Assembly (NCBI GenBank): GCA_020724465.1
Contig: DYGX01000002.1
Span: 296,962 to 360,961, forward strand
Length of the DNA: 64,000 nucleotides
Reading direction: 5' to 3'
Source of the DNA: Thermoflexus sp.
GTDB taxonomy: Bacteria > Chloroflexota > Anaerolineae > Aggregatilineales > Aggregatilineaceae
The notes beneath the pieces were generated by a model, which was not told the origin of the DNA, ran no database searches, and saw only the letters and a list, made by a program, of their open reading frames with translations. Each line of letters begins with the position of its first letter. Position 1 is the first letter of the stretch. The translations under genes and the position numbers were made by a program. Shown piece after piece: positions 17,598 to 26,805 of the stretch.

Positions 17598-18384
17598 TGC
17601 CGTCTTGGTCACCAAATTCCGGCGCGGTTATCGTGATTTCCTGATTATAGTCAAGCACGTTGATCTGCCAACGTGTTGGCTCCGCACCCTCTTCGGCCTC
17701 CGCCGGGAGCGGCTCTTCCATCACGATCTGTTCGACCCAGTTGCCGTCGGTCAGCAGGTAGATGTCCAGATTGACCTCGCCGTCTCTGATCCCGATCAAT
17801 CCGAAGGTCAGCGAGTAGACATCCTGCGCGTCGATGGTGCCGGCGAGATGATGCACCGGCACGCCATCCAGGTCCGTCCGGCCAACCAGTTCCAGATTTC
17901 TCACGCGTGCCAGCGCGCTGGGGATGCCGGTTTCCGGCGCGAGCAGATCCGCCGGCGAGAACCCGTCGATGACCTCTTCTTGCACCCAGTTCCCCTGCGT
18001 CAAGAGATCGCTGCGCATGTACTGATCGTTACCAAGAGCCACCAGTTCGGTGCGGGCAACCGCATCGGCCACCTTGATGTCGATGGCCGCCTGAAGACGG
18101 TCGGGTGCGACGAATGTGCCGCGCGCGTACTCGAAATAAACCGGTATCTCCTCGGGCAGTGTGATGTCGCCGACTTTGATTTTGACCGGCAGGCCGCTGA
18201 CGGAGATTTCGATCACAAACGAGCTTGCAGACGCCAGCTTGTCGATCGCGTCTGTCAGCAAAGCATGCGGATCCGGCGGCGGAGTAGGGGTATTTTCGTT
18301 TCCACTTCCGTTGCACGCACCGAGCGCCACTGCAAGCGCGACGAGCGCCACAGCCAGTGAGGCCAACCGGTGAGATAGACGCAT
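17590..18384 (-). CDS. LppX/LprAFG-like lipoprotein, 264 aa
   Basis: The signal peptide ends in ALGAC (Cys24), and a short Pro/Thr spacer follows. The mature domain (about 45-250) has the LppX_LprAFG pattern. It begins with LLTDAIDKLASASSFVIEI and continues through strands containing DITLPEEIPVYFEYARGTFVAPDR, YMRSDLLTQGNWVQEEV and LDGVPVHHLAGTI, as in mycobacterial LprG and LppX, which carry lipids in a hydrophobic pocket. It is the first gene of a two-gene unit with the MFS exporter. I judge the family from pattern; a profile search would confirm it. Confidence 0.8.
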   Translation of the reverse strand: MRLSHRLASLAVALVALAVALGACNGSGNENTPTPPPDPHALLTDAIDKLASASSFVIEISVSGLPVKIKVGDITLPEEIPVYFEYARGTFVAPDRLQAAIDIKVADAVARTELVALGNDQYMRSDLLTQGNWVQEEVIDGFSPADLLAPETGIPSALARVRNLELVGRTDLDGVPVHHLAGTIDAQDVYSLTFGLIGIRDGEVNLDIYLLTDGNWVEQIVMEEPLPAEAEEGAEPTRWQINVLDYNQEITITAPEFGDQDGNE

Positions 18385-18513
18385 GGACGCTGTCTCCAGA
18401 CTTGACGAAGGCCAGAGTTGCCTACCACCCTAATACGATAGAGTTATAACAAGCGTTGCGAGTTTGCGGCGACATTTGACGTCGGCCGGTGTGGTAGCGC
18501 GCCGCCGCTTTGC

Positions 18514-20418
18514 CTAGGACTGCTCGCCGACGGTGTGTGGGCTGGCCGGCGAGCGTGACCGCCCAAGACTGTCGATGACGGCGGCTGCCAGGTCGTAGCG
18601 CCCGAACGCCGGCATCAGGTACACCCCCTGAGCGAGCGGTTGCATGGCCCGTAGCAATTCTTGCGCAATCCGCACGCCTTCGTATGGTGACTCATCGCCC
18701 GCCGCCGCGATACGCTCCCGGATGTGGGCCGGGATGTCGATGCCGGGTACTTCGTTGTGCAGGAAGGCTGCGTGTCGGGCACCGTAGAGGGGCAGAAGAC
18801 CAACCAGGATGGGCAGCGTTAGCGGGCCATAGTGTGCCGCGTAGGCGTCGTGGAAACGCTCGAGCATGGCAACATCAAACGTGGGCTGGGTCAGGGCGAA
18901 ATCCGCTCCGGCCTCGATCTTCTTGTGGAGCAGCTTAACTTCGCGGTCCACGTCGCGGGCGTTGATGTTGAGCGCGCACCCGACCTGGAATGACGTCGGC
19001 TGGCCGATTGAGCCACCGGCCTGATCGACACCATTGTTCAGGTTGTGCTTGATGAGCCCGATGAGCGCTGAAGGGGCGATGTCGTGGGTGTCAAACGAGT
19101 CCGGATAGTCCCCGATCACCGTCGGGTCGCCCATGACGACGAACACGTTGCGCACGTTGAGCGCGTGCGCCGCCAGCAAATCGCCCTGCACGCGCAACAG
19201 GTTGCGCCCGCGCGTGGGGAAATGCAGCACGGTCTCGACCCCGACGTTCTGCTGAATGAGATGGCAGACTGCCCAGGGACTCATGCGCATCCGCGCCATG
19301 GGGCTGTCGGAGACGTTGATCACGTCCACGCCGGCCTCGCGGAGCAGCTCCGCCGAGGCGATAACCTTCTGCGCCGTGAAGCTGCGGGGCGGCGGCATCT
19401 CGACGGTGACCACGAAGCGGCCGCTGGCGAGCTTGCGCGCCAGCTCGGTCGGCTGTTCGGGGACTTCTGTGACGGCTTGCTCGGCCAGGTCGCGCACGGC
19501 GACCAGACGTGGACCGTGACGCTGCGGGTCATCGAGCGCGCTGCGCATCGCCCGAATGTGGTCGGGTGTGGTCCCGCAACAGCCGCCGATGATGCACGCG
19601 CCCGCTTCTTTAAAGGCCAGTGCGTAATCGCCAAAGTAGTCCGGTGTGGCGGGGTACATCACGCGCCCGCCGGCCATCTCCGGCCAGCCGGCGTTGGGGA
19701 CGACTGACAGCCGCGCTTCGGGTGCGGCGCGGTGCATAGTCTGCAGAATCCGCAGAAGCTGCGCCGGTCCGCCGCTGCAGTTGACGCCGATGACATCGGC
19801 CTGGAGATCGGCCAGAGCACGGGCTACCTGCGCGGGCGTATCCCCAAGCGCGGTCCGGTCGTCGCGGTTGAACGTCATCTGCGCGACGATCGGGATGTCC
19901 GGCTGATGCGCGCGGGCAGCCTGAACCGCCAGCGCGATCTCATTCAGATCGGTGAAGGTTTCGAACAGCAACAGATCGGCGCCGGCTTCGATCAGCGCGC
20001 CGGTCTGGATGGCGAACGCGTCGAGCGCCTCTTCGGGCGTCAGACGACCAAACGGCGCCAGCCGGCGGCCCAGCGGCCCCACCGATGCGGCGACGTAAAC
20101 GTTGTCGCGACCCGATGCCTCGATGGCCTGGCGCGCCAGCTCGACGCCGCTCCGATTGATCTCGGCGCAGCGATCCTGCAGGTCGCACGCCCCCAGCTTG
20201 AAGATATTGGCGCTGAAGGTGTTGGTTTCCAGGATCTCGGCGCCGGAGTCGAGGTACAGCCGGTGAATGCGCACGACCGCTGCCGGGTCGGTTAGATTGA
20301 GCAGGTCGAAGCAGGTGTCGATCGGCAGGTTCTCGGTGGCGTGGAGCATGGTGCCCATTGCGCCGTCGAGCAACAGCACCCCCTGATCGAGCCGCTGTCG
20401 GAATGGGATAGGTGGCAT
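18514..20418 (-). CDS. Bifunctional homocysteine S-methyltransferase / methylenetetrahydrofolate reductase, 634 aa
   Basis: Residues ~1-300 are a zinc homocysteine methyltransferase (LDGAMGTML; zinc Cys in VNCSGGP, about 213, and GGCCGTTPDH, about 282). Residues ~330-620 are a MetF-like FAD enzyme (VTVEMPPPRSFTAQKVI, FVVMGDPT, QPTFDVAMLERF, LVGLLPLYGARHAAFL). This is the YitJ-type fusion, which supplies 5-methyl-THF to methionine synthase and may remethylate homocysteine itself. It starts 17 bases after the metH stop, so both share the SAM riboswitch. No separate metF is seen in the window. Confidence 0.93.
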   Translation of the reverse strand: MPPIPFRQRLDQGVLLLDGAMGTMLHATENLPIDTCFDLLNLTDPAAVVRIHRLYLDSGAEILETNTFSANIFKLGACDLQDRCAEINRSGVELARQAIEASGRDNVYVAASVGPLGRRLAPFGRLTPEEALDAFAIQTGALIEAGADLLLFETFTDLNEIALAVQAARAHQPDIPIVAQMTFNRDDRTALGDTPAQVARALADLQADVIGVNCSGGPAQLLRILQTMHRAAPEARLSVVPNAGWPEMAGGRVMYPATPDYFGDYALAFKEAGACIIGGCCGTTPDHIRAMRSALDDPQRHGPRLVAVRDLAEQAVTEVPEQPTELARKLASGRFVVTVEMPPPRSFTAQKVIASAELLREAGVDVINVSDSPMARMRMSPWAVCHLIQQNVGVETVLHFPTRGRNLLRVQGDLLAAHALNVRNVFVVMGDPTVIGDYPDSFDTHDIAPSALIGLIKHNLNNGVDQAGGSIGQPTSFQVGCALNINARDVDREVKLLHKKIEAGADFALTQPTFDVAMLERFHDAYAAHYGPLTLPILVGLLPLYGARHAAFLHNEVPGIDIPAHIRERIAAAGDESPYEGVRIAQELLRAMQPLAQGVYLMPAFGRYDLAAAVIDSLGRSRSPASPHTVGEQS

Positions 20419-20435
20419 AAGTCTCCCGCTTTACC

Positions 20436-23400
20436 TCACGCGTCGGCCAGTTGTTCGGCGCGAGAAATGCCTACGCTGTAGTACTTCGCGTCCGGGTGGT
20501 GCACGACGATCGCTGCCGTCGACTGCTCCGGCACAAGCTGGTAGGCGGCGGTCAGCGTCATACCCAGCTTTTCCTCTGCCGGCAGCAGGCGAAAGACGGT
20601 CAGGTGATCGCTCAGATCGGGGCACGCCGGATAGCCCCAACTATACCGCTTCCCTCGCTCAACCGGAATACCCAGTTCGCGGTTGATAAAGCGGTGCATA
20701 TAGGTGGCAGTCGCTTCCGCTGCCTGGACGGCCAAACCGTGGAAGAAATACGCCTCGGTATATTCGTTGGCTGCTTGCAGCGCGTCGAACTTTTCCGTCG
20801 CGCGCTCGCCCACAGTGACCACCTGCAGAGGACAGACGTCGACCTGAGCGCTGTCTACCGGTGCGAAGTAGTCCGCGATGCACAGATGCTCGCCGTAGGG
20901 CTGGCGCGGGAAGCTGAACCGCGCGATCTCCACCCGCGCGCCGCTGGTGCTGTACCGGTCGGCGTCATACAGGATCAGATCGTTGCCGTCGGACTGCGCG
21001 GGGAAGTACCCATACACGGCGCGCGGGGTGAGCGAGCCATCGGCCAGGGCTTCGCGCTTCATGCGCGCCAGACGCGCCTCGTATTCCGCCTGCAACCGCT
21101 CCCATTCCTCGCCGTGCGCGTTGCGAGCGCCCCAGTTGAGGCGAAACAGTTCGGGCCGGTGGATGAAGGGGAAGACCGATTCGAGCGGGATATCCAGCAC
21201 GGCCCGCGCGCCCCAGAATGGCGGCTGCGGAATGTCCGGCGCCGGCTCGACGGTCGAGATGCGATCGTCGCGCCGCCGCTCGCGGACAGCCGGGGCGGGC
21301 CGGTTGAGCTCGCGCCGCGCTTCTTCCTCGATTCGCGCCAGCAGGCCCGGGCGCCGGGTCTCGTCGATGAGCTGGTCCATCACTTCCAGTCCCTCGAACG
21401 CGTCCCTGCAATAGAACACGCCGGGCGCATACGGTTCGCCGCTGTCTTCCAGGAACAGGATGCGCCGGCCAAAGGACCGGTTAATCGCCGCGCCGCCGAT
21501 AATCACCGGGAAGCTCAACCCGCGCCGCGCCAGCTCGTTGACGATCAGCGGCATCTGCTTTGAGGTGCTGACCAGCAGCGCGCTCAGCCCGATGGCGTCG
21601 GCGTTGTGCTGCTGCGCCGCCTCAATGATCACATTGGCGGGCACCTGCTTGCCCAGGTCGTGGACGGTATACCCGTTGTTGCTCAGGATCGTGCGCACCA
21701 GGTTTTTGCCGATGTCGTGCACGTCGCCGTAGACCGTCGCCAGCACGACCGTGCCTTTCGTCGTCCCTTCCTTGCGCTCCAGGAAGTTCTCCAGGTACGA
21801 CACGGCCTTTTTCATCACCTCGGCGCTTTGCAGCACAAACGGCAGAATCAACTCGCCCGCGCCGAACTTGTCGCCGACCTCTTTCATCGCCGGCAGCAGC
21901 ACGTTGTTCAGCACGCCAACCGCATCCTGGTGCTCCAGGCAGGCGTCGATCAGAGCCTCGACACCCTCTTTCTTGCGATGGACGATTTGCCAGTGGAGCG
22001 CCTCTTCGGGTGTCATGTCTGCGGTCGGGTCGGCCTGTTCGTGACCGCCCAGCGCGACGTCGTGCTCCTCGAAATAGGCGATGAATTCCGCCAGCGCGTC
22101 CGGATGCTCGTTGAAAATGAGCGCGTCCGCCAGACGGCGCTGCTCGGCGGGGATCTCGGCGTAGGGTGTGATGTGCGCCGGGTTGACGATCGCCATATCC
22201 AGGCCGTGTTCGACGGCGTGATAGAGGAAGACGCTGTTGAGCACCGCGCGCGCTGCCGGACTGAGGCCAAAGCTGACGTTGCTCACGCCGAGCGAGGTCA
22301 GGACGCCGGGCAGCTCGGCCTTGATGCGCCGGATGCCTTCCAGCGTCTCGATGCCGCTGCGGGCCATCTCCGGATCGCCGGTCGCCAGGGTGAACGTGAG
22401 CGCGTCAAAGATCAGATCGCCGGGCGCCAGACCGTATTCGTTCACGGCGATGTCGTAGATCGCGCGGGCCACTTCCAGCTTGCGCTCGGCGGTCTTCGCC
22501 ATGCCCTGCTGGTCGATGGTGAGAGCGACCACCGCCGCGCCGTGCTCGACGGCCAGCGGCAGGACCGCGTCGACCCGCTCGCGCCCGTTTTCGAGGTTGA
22601 TGCTGTTGATGATGGCGCGGCCGGGATACACCTCGAGCGCGGCCTCGATCACGTCGGCTTCGGTGCTGTCGATCATCAGCGGCACGTCCACGCCCATCGA
22701 CAGCTTCTTGACGACCTGGCGCATTTGCTCGGCCTCGTCGGCACGCTCGGTGAGCGCGACGCATACGTCCAGAATATGCGCGCCCGCTTCGACCTGCTGG
22801 CGGGCGACCTGCAGGATCCCGTCATAGTCCTCGTCCAGCAGCAGACGCTTGATCTTGCGGCTGCCCTGGCTGTTCACCCGTTCGCCGATCAGGGTGGGGG
22901 GCGGAGTCTGGCGCAGGGCCATCGCGCGCATGCCGCTCGAAGCCGCCGGTTCGGTCTGGGGCTGCCGCTGAACGGGCGGGCGTGCCTGGGCCGCAGACCC
23001 CTTGACACGCTCGATCAGCCGCGCGAGGTGGTCCGGCGTGGTGCCACAGCAGCCACCGACGACACTCACGCCCCAGTCGACAAACTCGCTCAAGATCTCT
23101 GCGAAGGGGTCCGGCTGCATCGGGTAGACGGCATTCCCTTCAACGTTGATCGGCAGGCCGGCGTTGGGCAGCACACTGATCGGGCGGGTGCTGTGCTCGG
23201 TCAGGTATTTGACCGGCTGCGCCATGTGCTCTGGGCCGGTCGAGCAGTTCAGGCCGATAACGTCGATCGGAAGGGCTTCCAGCGTGGTCAGCGCGCTGGC
23301 GATATCCGTGCCAAACAGCATCCGCCCGCTGGTGTCCAGCGTAACCTGCACTTGCAGCGGCACGCGGACCCCTGCTGCCGCAAAGTAGCGCTGGATGCCT

Positions 23401-23960
23401 GCGACCGCGGCGCGAACCTCAAGAATGTCCTGGCTCGTTTCGAGCAGAAGCACGTCGACGCCGCCTTCGACCAGGCCGCGCGCCTGCTCGGCAAACACAT
23501 CGGCCAGTTCGTCGAACGTGATGTCGCTCAGGTCAGGATCATCGGAGCTGGGCAGCTTGCCAGACGGCCCCATGCTCCCCGCCACATAGCGCGGGATGCC
23601 GGTCTTTTCGGCGAACTCATCCGCCACTTCGCGCGCCAGACGGGCCGCTGCCCGGTTGATCTCCAGCACGCGGTCCTGCAGGCCATATTCCGCCAGTGTC
23701 AGGCGGTTGGAGCGAAAGGTATCGGTCTCGATGACCTCGCTGCCCACTTCCAGGAACGAAGCGTGAATGGCGCGAATGACATCCGGACGGGTGATGACCA
23801 GGTAATCGTTGCAGCCGTTGTAGCGCTCTCCGCCAAAGTCGTCCGCCGAGAGGTTGAGCGCCTGGATGCTGGTTCCCATCGCGCCATCGTAGATCAGGAC
23901 ACGCCCGGCAAGGGCGTCGAGATAGCGCCGGTTGGTGAAAGGTGGGAGGTGCGTGGTCAT
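20436..23960 (-). CDS. metH: Cobalamin-dependent methionine synthase, full length
   Basis: The enzyme transfers methyl from 5-methyl-THF to homocysteine via cobalamin. All modules are present in 1174 aa. The homocysteine domain is at about 1-325 (zinc Cys in GLNCSTGP, about 238, and GGCCGTTPDH, about 303). The pterin domain is at about 350-620 (LIGERVNSQGSRK). The cap is at about 645-735. The B12 domain has DVHDIGKNLV (about 745-755; His is the cobalt ligand). The AdoMet reactivation domain has RYSWGYPACPD (about 1100-1110). A Pro/Gln-rich linker follows the first domain. Transcription is set by the SAM-I riboswitch upstream. Confidence 0.97.
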   Translation of the reverse strand: MTTHLPPFTNRRYLDALAGRVLIYDGAMGTSIQALNLSADDFGGERYNGCNDYLVITRPDVIRAIHASFLEVGSEVIETDTFRSNRLTLAEYGLQDRVLEINRAAARLAREVADEFAEKTGIPRYVAGSMGPSGKLPSSDDPDLSDITFDELADVFAEQARGLVEGGVDVLLLETSQDILEVRAAVAGIQRYFAAAGVRVPLQVQVTLDTSGRMLFGTDIASALTTLEALPIDVIGLNCSTGPEHMAQPVKYLTEHSTRPISVLPNAGLPINVEGNAVYPMQPDPFAEILSEFVDWGVSVVGGCCGTTPDHLARLIERVKGSAAQARPPVQRQPQTEPAASSGMRAMALRQTPPPTLIGERVNSQGSRKIKRLLLDEDYDGILQVARQQVEAGAHILDVCVALTERADEAEQMRQVVKKLSMGVDVPLMIDSTEADVIEAALEVYPGRAIINSINLENGRERVDAVLPLAVEHGAAVVALTIDQQGMAKTAERKLEVARAIYDIAVNEYGLAPGDLIFDALTFTLATGDPEMARSGIETLEGIRRIKAELPGVLTSLGVSNVSFGLSPAARAVLNSVFLYHAVEHGLDMAIVNPAHITPYAEIPAEQRRLADALIFNEHPDALAEFIAYFEEHDVALGGHEQADPTADMTPEEALHWQIVHRKKEGVEALIDACLEHQDAVGVLNNVLLPAMKEVGDKFGAGELILPFVLQSAEVMKKAVSYLENFLERKEGTTKGTVVLATVYGDVHDIGKNLVRTILSNNGYTVHDLGKQVPANVIIEAAQQHNADAIGLSALLVSTSKQMPLIVNELARRGLSFPVIIGGAAINRSFGRRILFLEDSGEPYAPGVFYCRDAFEGLEVMDQLIDETRRPGLLARIEEEARRELNRPAPAVRERRRDDRISTVEPAPDIPQPPFWGARAVLDIPLESVFPFIHRPELFRLNWGARNAHGEEWERLQAEYEARLARMKREALADGSLTPRAVYGYFPAQSDGNDLILYDADRYSTSGARVEIARFSFPRQPYGEHLCIADYFAPVDSAQVDVCPLQVVTVGERATEKFDALQAANEYTEAYFFHGLAVQAAEATATYMHRFINRELGIPVERGKRYSWGYPACPDLSDHLTVFRLLPAEEKLGMTLTAAYQLVPEQSTAAIVVHHPDAKYYSVGISRAEQLADA

Positions 23961-23992
23961 GGCCGCGTTGTGTCCATTCTGAGTTGTTCGCT

Positions 23993-24026
23993 CAATAAAT
24001 GATGCCCCTTACACAGCAGGGGCATC
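23993..24026 (-). terminator. Expression-platform hairpin of the SAM riboswitch
   Basis: GATGCCCCT (24026-24018) pairs with AGGGGCATC (24009-24001), then ATTTATT follows on the minus strand. It is a terminator-like hairpin between the aptamer and metH. The tail is A/T-rich but not a pure T run. Confidence 0.7.
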
Positions 24027-24050
24027 AAATACCGTGTGGTTCTGTGGCCC

Positions 24051-24160
24051 CTCATCTTTCAGAGTCGCTCTGCCGGATTTGGCACCATGCGGACCGGGTC
24101 GGGCGTGCGCAGGTTGCCGCGGTTTCACAGGGCCGGTCCCTCCACCGCTCTTGATGAGAG
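24051..24160 (-). ncRNA. SAM-I (S-box) riboswitch
   Basis: The minus-strand sequence carries the S-box core nearly to consensus. P1 is CTCATC (24158-24153) pairing with GATGAG (24056-24051). It is followed by AAGAGCGGTGGAGGGACCGG, then CCCTGTGAAACC, CGGCAACCTGCGC and GGTGCCAAATCCGGCAGAG. It would bind S-adenosylmethionine and switch off metH and the downstream methyltransferase/reductase when SAM is plentiful. Confidence 0.95.
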
Positions 24161-24175
24161 AAATGCTCACGTGTG

Positions 24176-24205
24176 ATGGTAGCATATTCGCGATTGTGAT
24201 GCCAA
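24176..24205 (-). promoter_or_regulatory. Promoter of the metH unit
   Basis: On the minus strand TTGGCA (24205-24200) and TACCAT (24181-24176) are 18 bp apart, with TG one base before the -10 box. The predicted start near 24169 lies directly before the riboswitch. Confidence 0.6.
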
Positions 24206-24237
24206 TAATTCCGGACTGGCGCTGGCGGGAAGTCAAG

Positions 24238-24243
24238 TATAAT
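24238..24243 (+). promoter_or_regulatory. -10 box for homoserine dehydrogenase
   Basis: A perfect TATAAT sits 64 bases before the ATG of hom; no good -35 is visible. It is divergent from the metH promoter, and the two are about 35 bp apart. Confidence 0.5.
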
Positions 24244-24306
24244 TACGGGCGGTAGAAGAACCCTGCCGCACCCTGTCGGCGGCGCTCTGTGAGGAAGAGA
24301 GACACC

Positions 24307-25341
24307 ATGCACATCGATCTGGCCCTGCTCGGATACGGGAACGTGGCGCGGGCGCTGGCCCGCCTGCTGATGCGCAAAGAAGCGACGCTGCGTGAGGACT
24401 ATGACCTGACCTTCCGGGTGACCGGGATTGCCACCCGCTCGCGCGGGCTGGCCATCAACCCGGACGGGCTGGACCTAGCCGAGGCGCTGCGCCTGGCCGA
24501 TTCCGGCGAACCGCTGGACAGCCTGCATCGCGGCGCGCCCGTGCATGATACGCTGGAGTTTGTGCGCCAGTGCCCCGCCGATCTGGTTATGGAAGCAACG
24601 TGGCTCAATCCGCAGACGGGCCAGCCGGCCACCGATTATGTGCGGGCGGCGCTCGAAGCCGGGCGCCATGTCGTCACGGCCAACAAGGGGCCGATCGCCT
24701 TTGCCTATCGCGAGCTGCGCGCCCTGGCGGCCCAGAAGGGTGTGGGTCTGTTTTTCGAGAGCACGGTCATGGACGGCGCGCCGGTGCTGGGGATCGCGCG
24801 CGAGGGCTTGGTTGCCTCGACGGTTGAGCGGGTGCGCGGCGTGCTGAACAGCACGACCAACTACATTTTGACCGCGCTGGAGCAGGGGACGGCGTTCGAC
24901 GATGCGGTGGCCGAGACGCAACGCATGGGGATCGCCGAGGCGGACCCGACGAACGATCTTGAGGGCTGGGATGCTGCCGTCAAGATCGTCGTGTTGGCGA
25001 ATGTCATGATGGGGGCGGACGTGCGGCCGGCGGACGTCGAGCGCGCCGGGATCAGAGGGATCACCCGCGAAGACGCTCAGCGGGCCGTGCGCGAGGGCGA
25101 GCGAATCAAGTTGCTGTGCGAGGCTGTGCGCCAGGGCGATGCCGTCCGCGTGAGCGTCCGGCCCACGCGGCTGCCGCTGTCCGATCCGCTTGCCCAGGTT
25201 GACAGGACGAGCAGCGCCGTTACCATCGAGACGGACACGCTGCACCGCCTGACGATCGTCGAAGGTGACACCGATCCGACCACAACGGCGTATGGAATGT
25301 TGGTGGACATGATCAACATTGCCCGTGGACGCTACCGCTAG
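24307..25341 (+). CDS. hom: Homoserine dehydrogenase (short form, no ACT domain)
   Basis: The enzyme makes homoserine from aspartate semialdehyde, the branch toward threonine and methionine. The Rossmann motif is GYGNVA (9-14). The catalytic region has TANKGPIA, ESTVMDGAPV, GVLNSTTNYIL and EADPTNDLEGWDAAVK. At 344 aa it lacks the C-terminal ACT domain used for threonine feedback in longer forms. ATG 24307 is preceded by GAGGAAGAG. It is divergent from the riboswitch-controlled metH unit, so supply and use of homocysteine precursors are neighbours but are not under the same riboswitch. Confidence 0.93.
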   Translation: MHIDLALLGYGNVARALARLLMRKEATLREDYDLTFRVTGIATRSRGLAINPDGLDLAEALRLADSGEPLDSLHRGAPVHDTLEFVRQCPADLVMEATWLNPQTGQPATDYVRAALEAGRHVVTANKGPIAFAYRELRALAAQKGVGLFFESTVMDGAPVLGIAREGLVASTVERVRGVLNSTTNYILTALEQGTAFDDAVAETQRMGIAEADPTNDLEGWDAAVKIVVLANVMMGADVRPADVERAGIRGITREDAQRAVREGERIKLLCEAVRQGDAVRVSVRPTRLPLSDPLAQVDRTSSAVTIETDTLHRLTIVEGDTDPTTTAYGMLVDMINIARGRYR

Positions 25342-25408
25342 GTGCTCTTTCAAACGCTGCCAGAGATGAGAGCTGCTGCTATACTAGCACCGTACTGCGC
25401 CGTGGCGG

Positions 25409-26104
25409 ATGCGCGCGAGGCTGCCAGCCATGAACAAATGGGACAGGGATAGCGGGGTCATGAACAACAGTGATCAGGCGCGTATCAGCCAGCTCACCTC
25501 TCCGTACAGCCCGCATAATCCGCCGCAGCTTCCGCTCGACTTCAGCGATTATCTTTCGTTGCTGTGGCGTGTGGACCGGCACGTTACCCAGCCCCATCTG
25601 GTTCGATACTATCTCGATTGCGCGCGCGCTCTGGCCCGCGCGCTGGGGTTTGAGCATCGCAGCCTGGGCCGGGTGGTGCGCACGGCTGAGCCTGGTTCGA
25701 TTTATAGTTCGCTGAGCAACGTGCCGTTTCGCGATACAAACCGGCTGGAAGATGCCGTGGCGCGCAAAGCGGCGATCCACCAGCTCGCTCAGCTTCGTTC
25801 CGAGGTGCTGGCCATCGGCTCGTACCAGCACGACTGGGTGGTTGGCTGGCCGGGCAGCGGCGTGCTCGATACCGAGCTGCGCGAGCGCATCTTCGCGACG
25901 CTGTTCACCGCGCTGCGCAGCCAGTACACCCATTTTGGGCGACTGCTGCTGGTCGTGGACATCGTGATGCTCGAACTGCTGCTGCGCACGCGCCAGATGG
26001 ACGAGTTCTCGCTGGGCACCCTCATCGATCGCTACGGGTATCCCGATCCCGAAGATCCGGCCGTGCGGAACCTGTATCGCGGTGAGGCGCCCGGCTGGCA
26101 GTGA
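25409..26104 (+). CDS. Unrecognised protein, about 231 aa
   Basis: I do not recognise a family. The protein is mostly helical and soluble, with a hydrophobic stretch (LLLVVDIVMLELLL, about 185-200) that is more likely a buried helix than a membrane anchor. A TATACT -10-like box lies at 25380-25385. ATGs at 25409, 25430 and 25460 are all possible, and none has a strong ribosome site. Codon use is like the surroundings. It is convergent with the acetyltransferase at 26123. Confidence 0.6.
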   Translation: MRARLPAMNKWDRDSGVMNNSDQARISQLTSPYSPHNPPQLPLDFSDYLSLLWRVDRHVTQPHLVRYYLDCARALARALGFEHRSLGRVVRTAEPGSIYSSLSNVPFRDTNRLEDAVARKAAIHQLAQLRSEVLAIGSYQHDWVVGWPGSGVLDTELRERIFATLFTALRSQYTHFGRLLLVVDIVMLELLLRTRQMDEFSLGTLIDRYGYPDPEDPAVRNLYRGEAPGWQ

Positions 26105-26122
26105 GTGCGAACCGATGGCTCG

Positions 26123-26605
26123 CTAGGGAGTCAGCGTCCGGTAGAGATAAAGTACTGGCTCAGGGCCGGATCCCAGATCGATCTCGATGATTCGCCCGTC
26201 GGCGAACCCCAGGCGCCGGTAGAGCGCGATCGCGCGCGGGTTGGAGAGCGCCGCACCGATCTCCAGAACGCTTGCGCCCAGGTCGCGCGCGGCGGCGGCC
26301 AGATATTCGACCAGTTGTGAGCCAATGCGCTGGCCGCGCAGCGGTTCGCTGACGATCAGGTCGCTGATCTCCGCGCAGCGCGGCCAGAGGGTCAGCAGAG
26401 CAAAGCCGCAGGGCTGGCCGGAGAGCACCGCCGTGACGCCTAACCCGCGCCGGTAGCGGGCGAGCTGCTCGGCACGGCGCAGCAGGCCGACGACCACGTC
26501 GCGCGGGCGATCCGGCCAGCATCTGGCATGCAGCCCGGTGGCATCGTCGACAGAGATCGGCCGGATCAGGATAGAGTGTGAGCGTGGAAGCCGTTCGGAC
26601 ACCAT
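26123..26605 (-). CDS. GNAT-family N-acetyltransferase, 160 aa
   Basis: The acetyl-CoA binding motif LRGQRIGSQLVEYL (R/Q-x-x-G-x-G/A type) sits after the EISDLIVSEP strand, and LYRRLGFADGRII is the usual C-terminal block. The substrate is unknown. The ATG at 26605 is chosen because the protein then begins just before the first strand (SILIRPIS); the longer open frame upstream does not resemble the family. Confidence 0.8.
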   Translation of the reverse strand: MVSERLPRSHSILIRPISVDDATGLHARCWPDRPRDVVVGLLRRAEQLARYRRGLGVTAVLSGQPCGFALLTLWPRCAEISDLIVSEPLRGQRIGSQLVEYLAAAARDLGASVLEIGAALSNPRAIALYRRLGFADGRIIEIDLGSGPEPVLYLYRTLTP

Positions 26606-26712
26606 AGCAGAGTCGCGGTTGTAGCTGGTGAATACCCCTGCTGGAAGGAAATGCAGCGCCGAGAAGCATACCACGTTCGCGGCTTGCGCACCATAGAGGG
26701 CCGGACTGCTTC

Positions 26713-26740
26713 TTGACACGCCCTGTGGCCCCGCTATCAT
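26713..26740 (+). promoter_or_regulatory. Promoter of the fabG-nusB-tatC region
   Basis: A perfect TTGACA (26713-26718) and TATCAT (26735-26740) with a 16-bp spacer give a predicted start near 26747, about 60 bases before fabG. Confidence 0.75.
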
Positions 26741-26805
26741 AGAGCCGTTCGCGGCACCTCGACCGCGCTGCGCGGCTGCTATCCACGCGAGAAGGAGCAC
26801 ACGCA

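Noticed and set aside
21606..24002. 798-codon open frame on the plus strand
   Set aside because: It is fully antisense to metH. The translation is rich in His, Arg, Gln and Val with no family pattern, typical of the complementary frame of a GC-rich gene.
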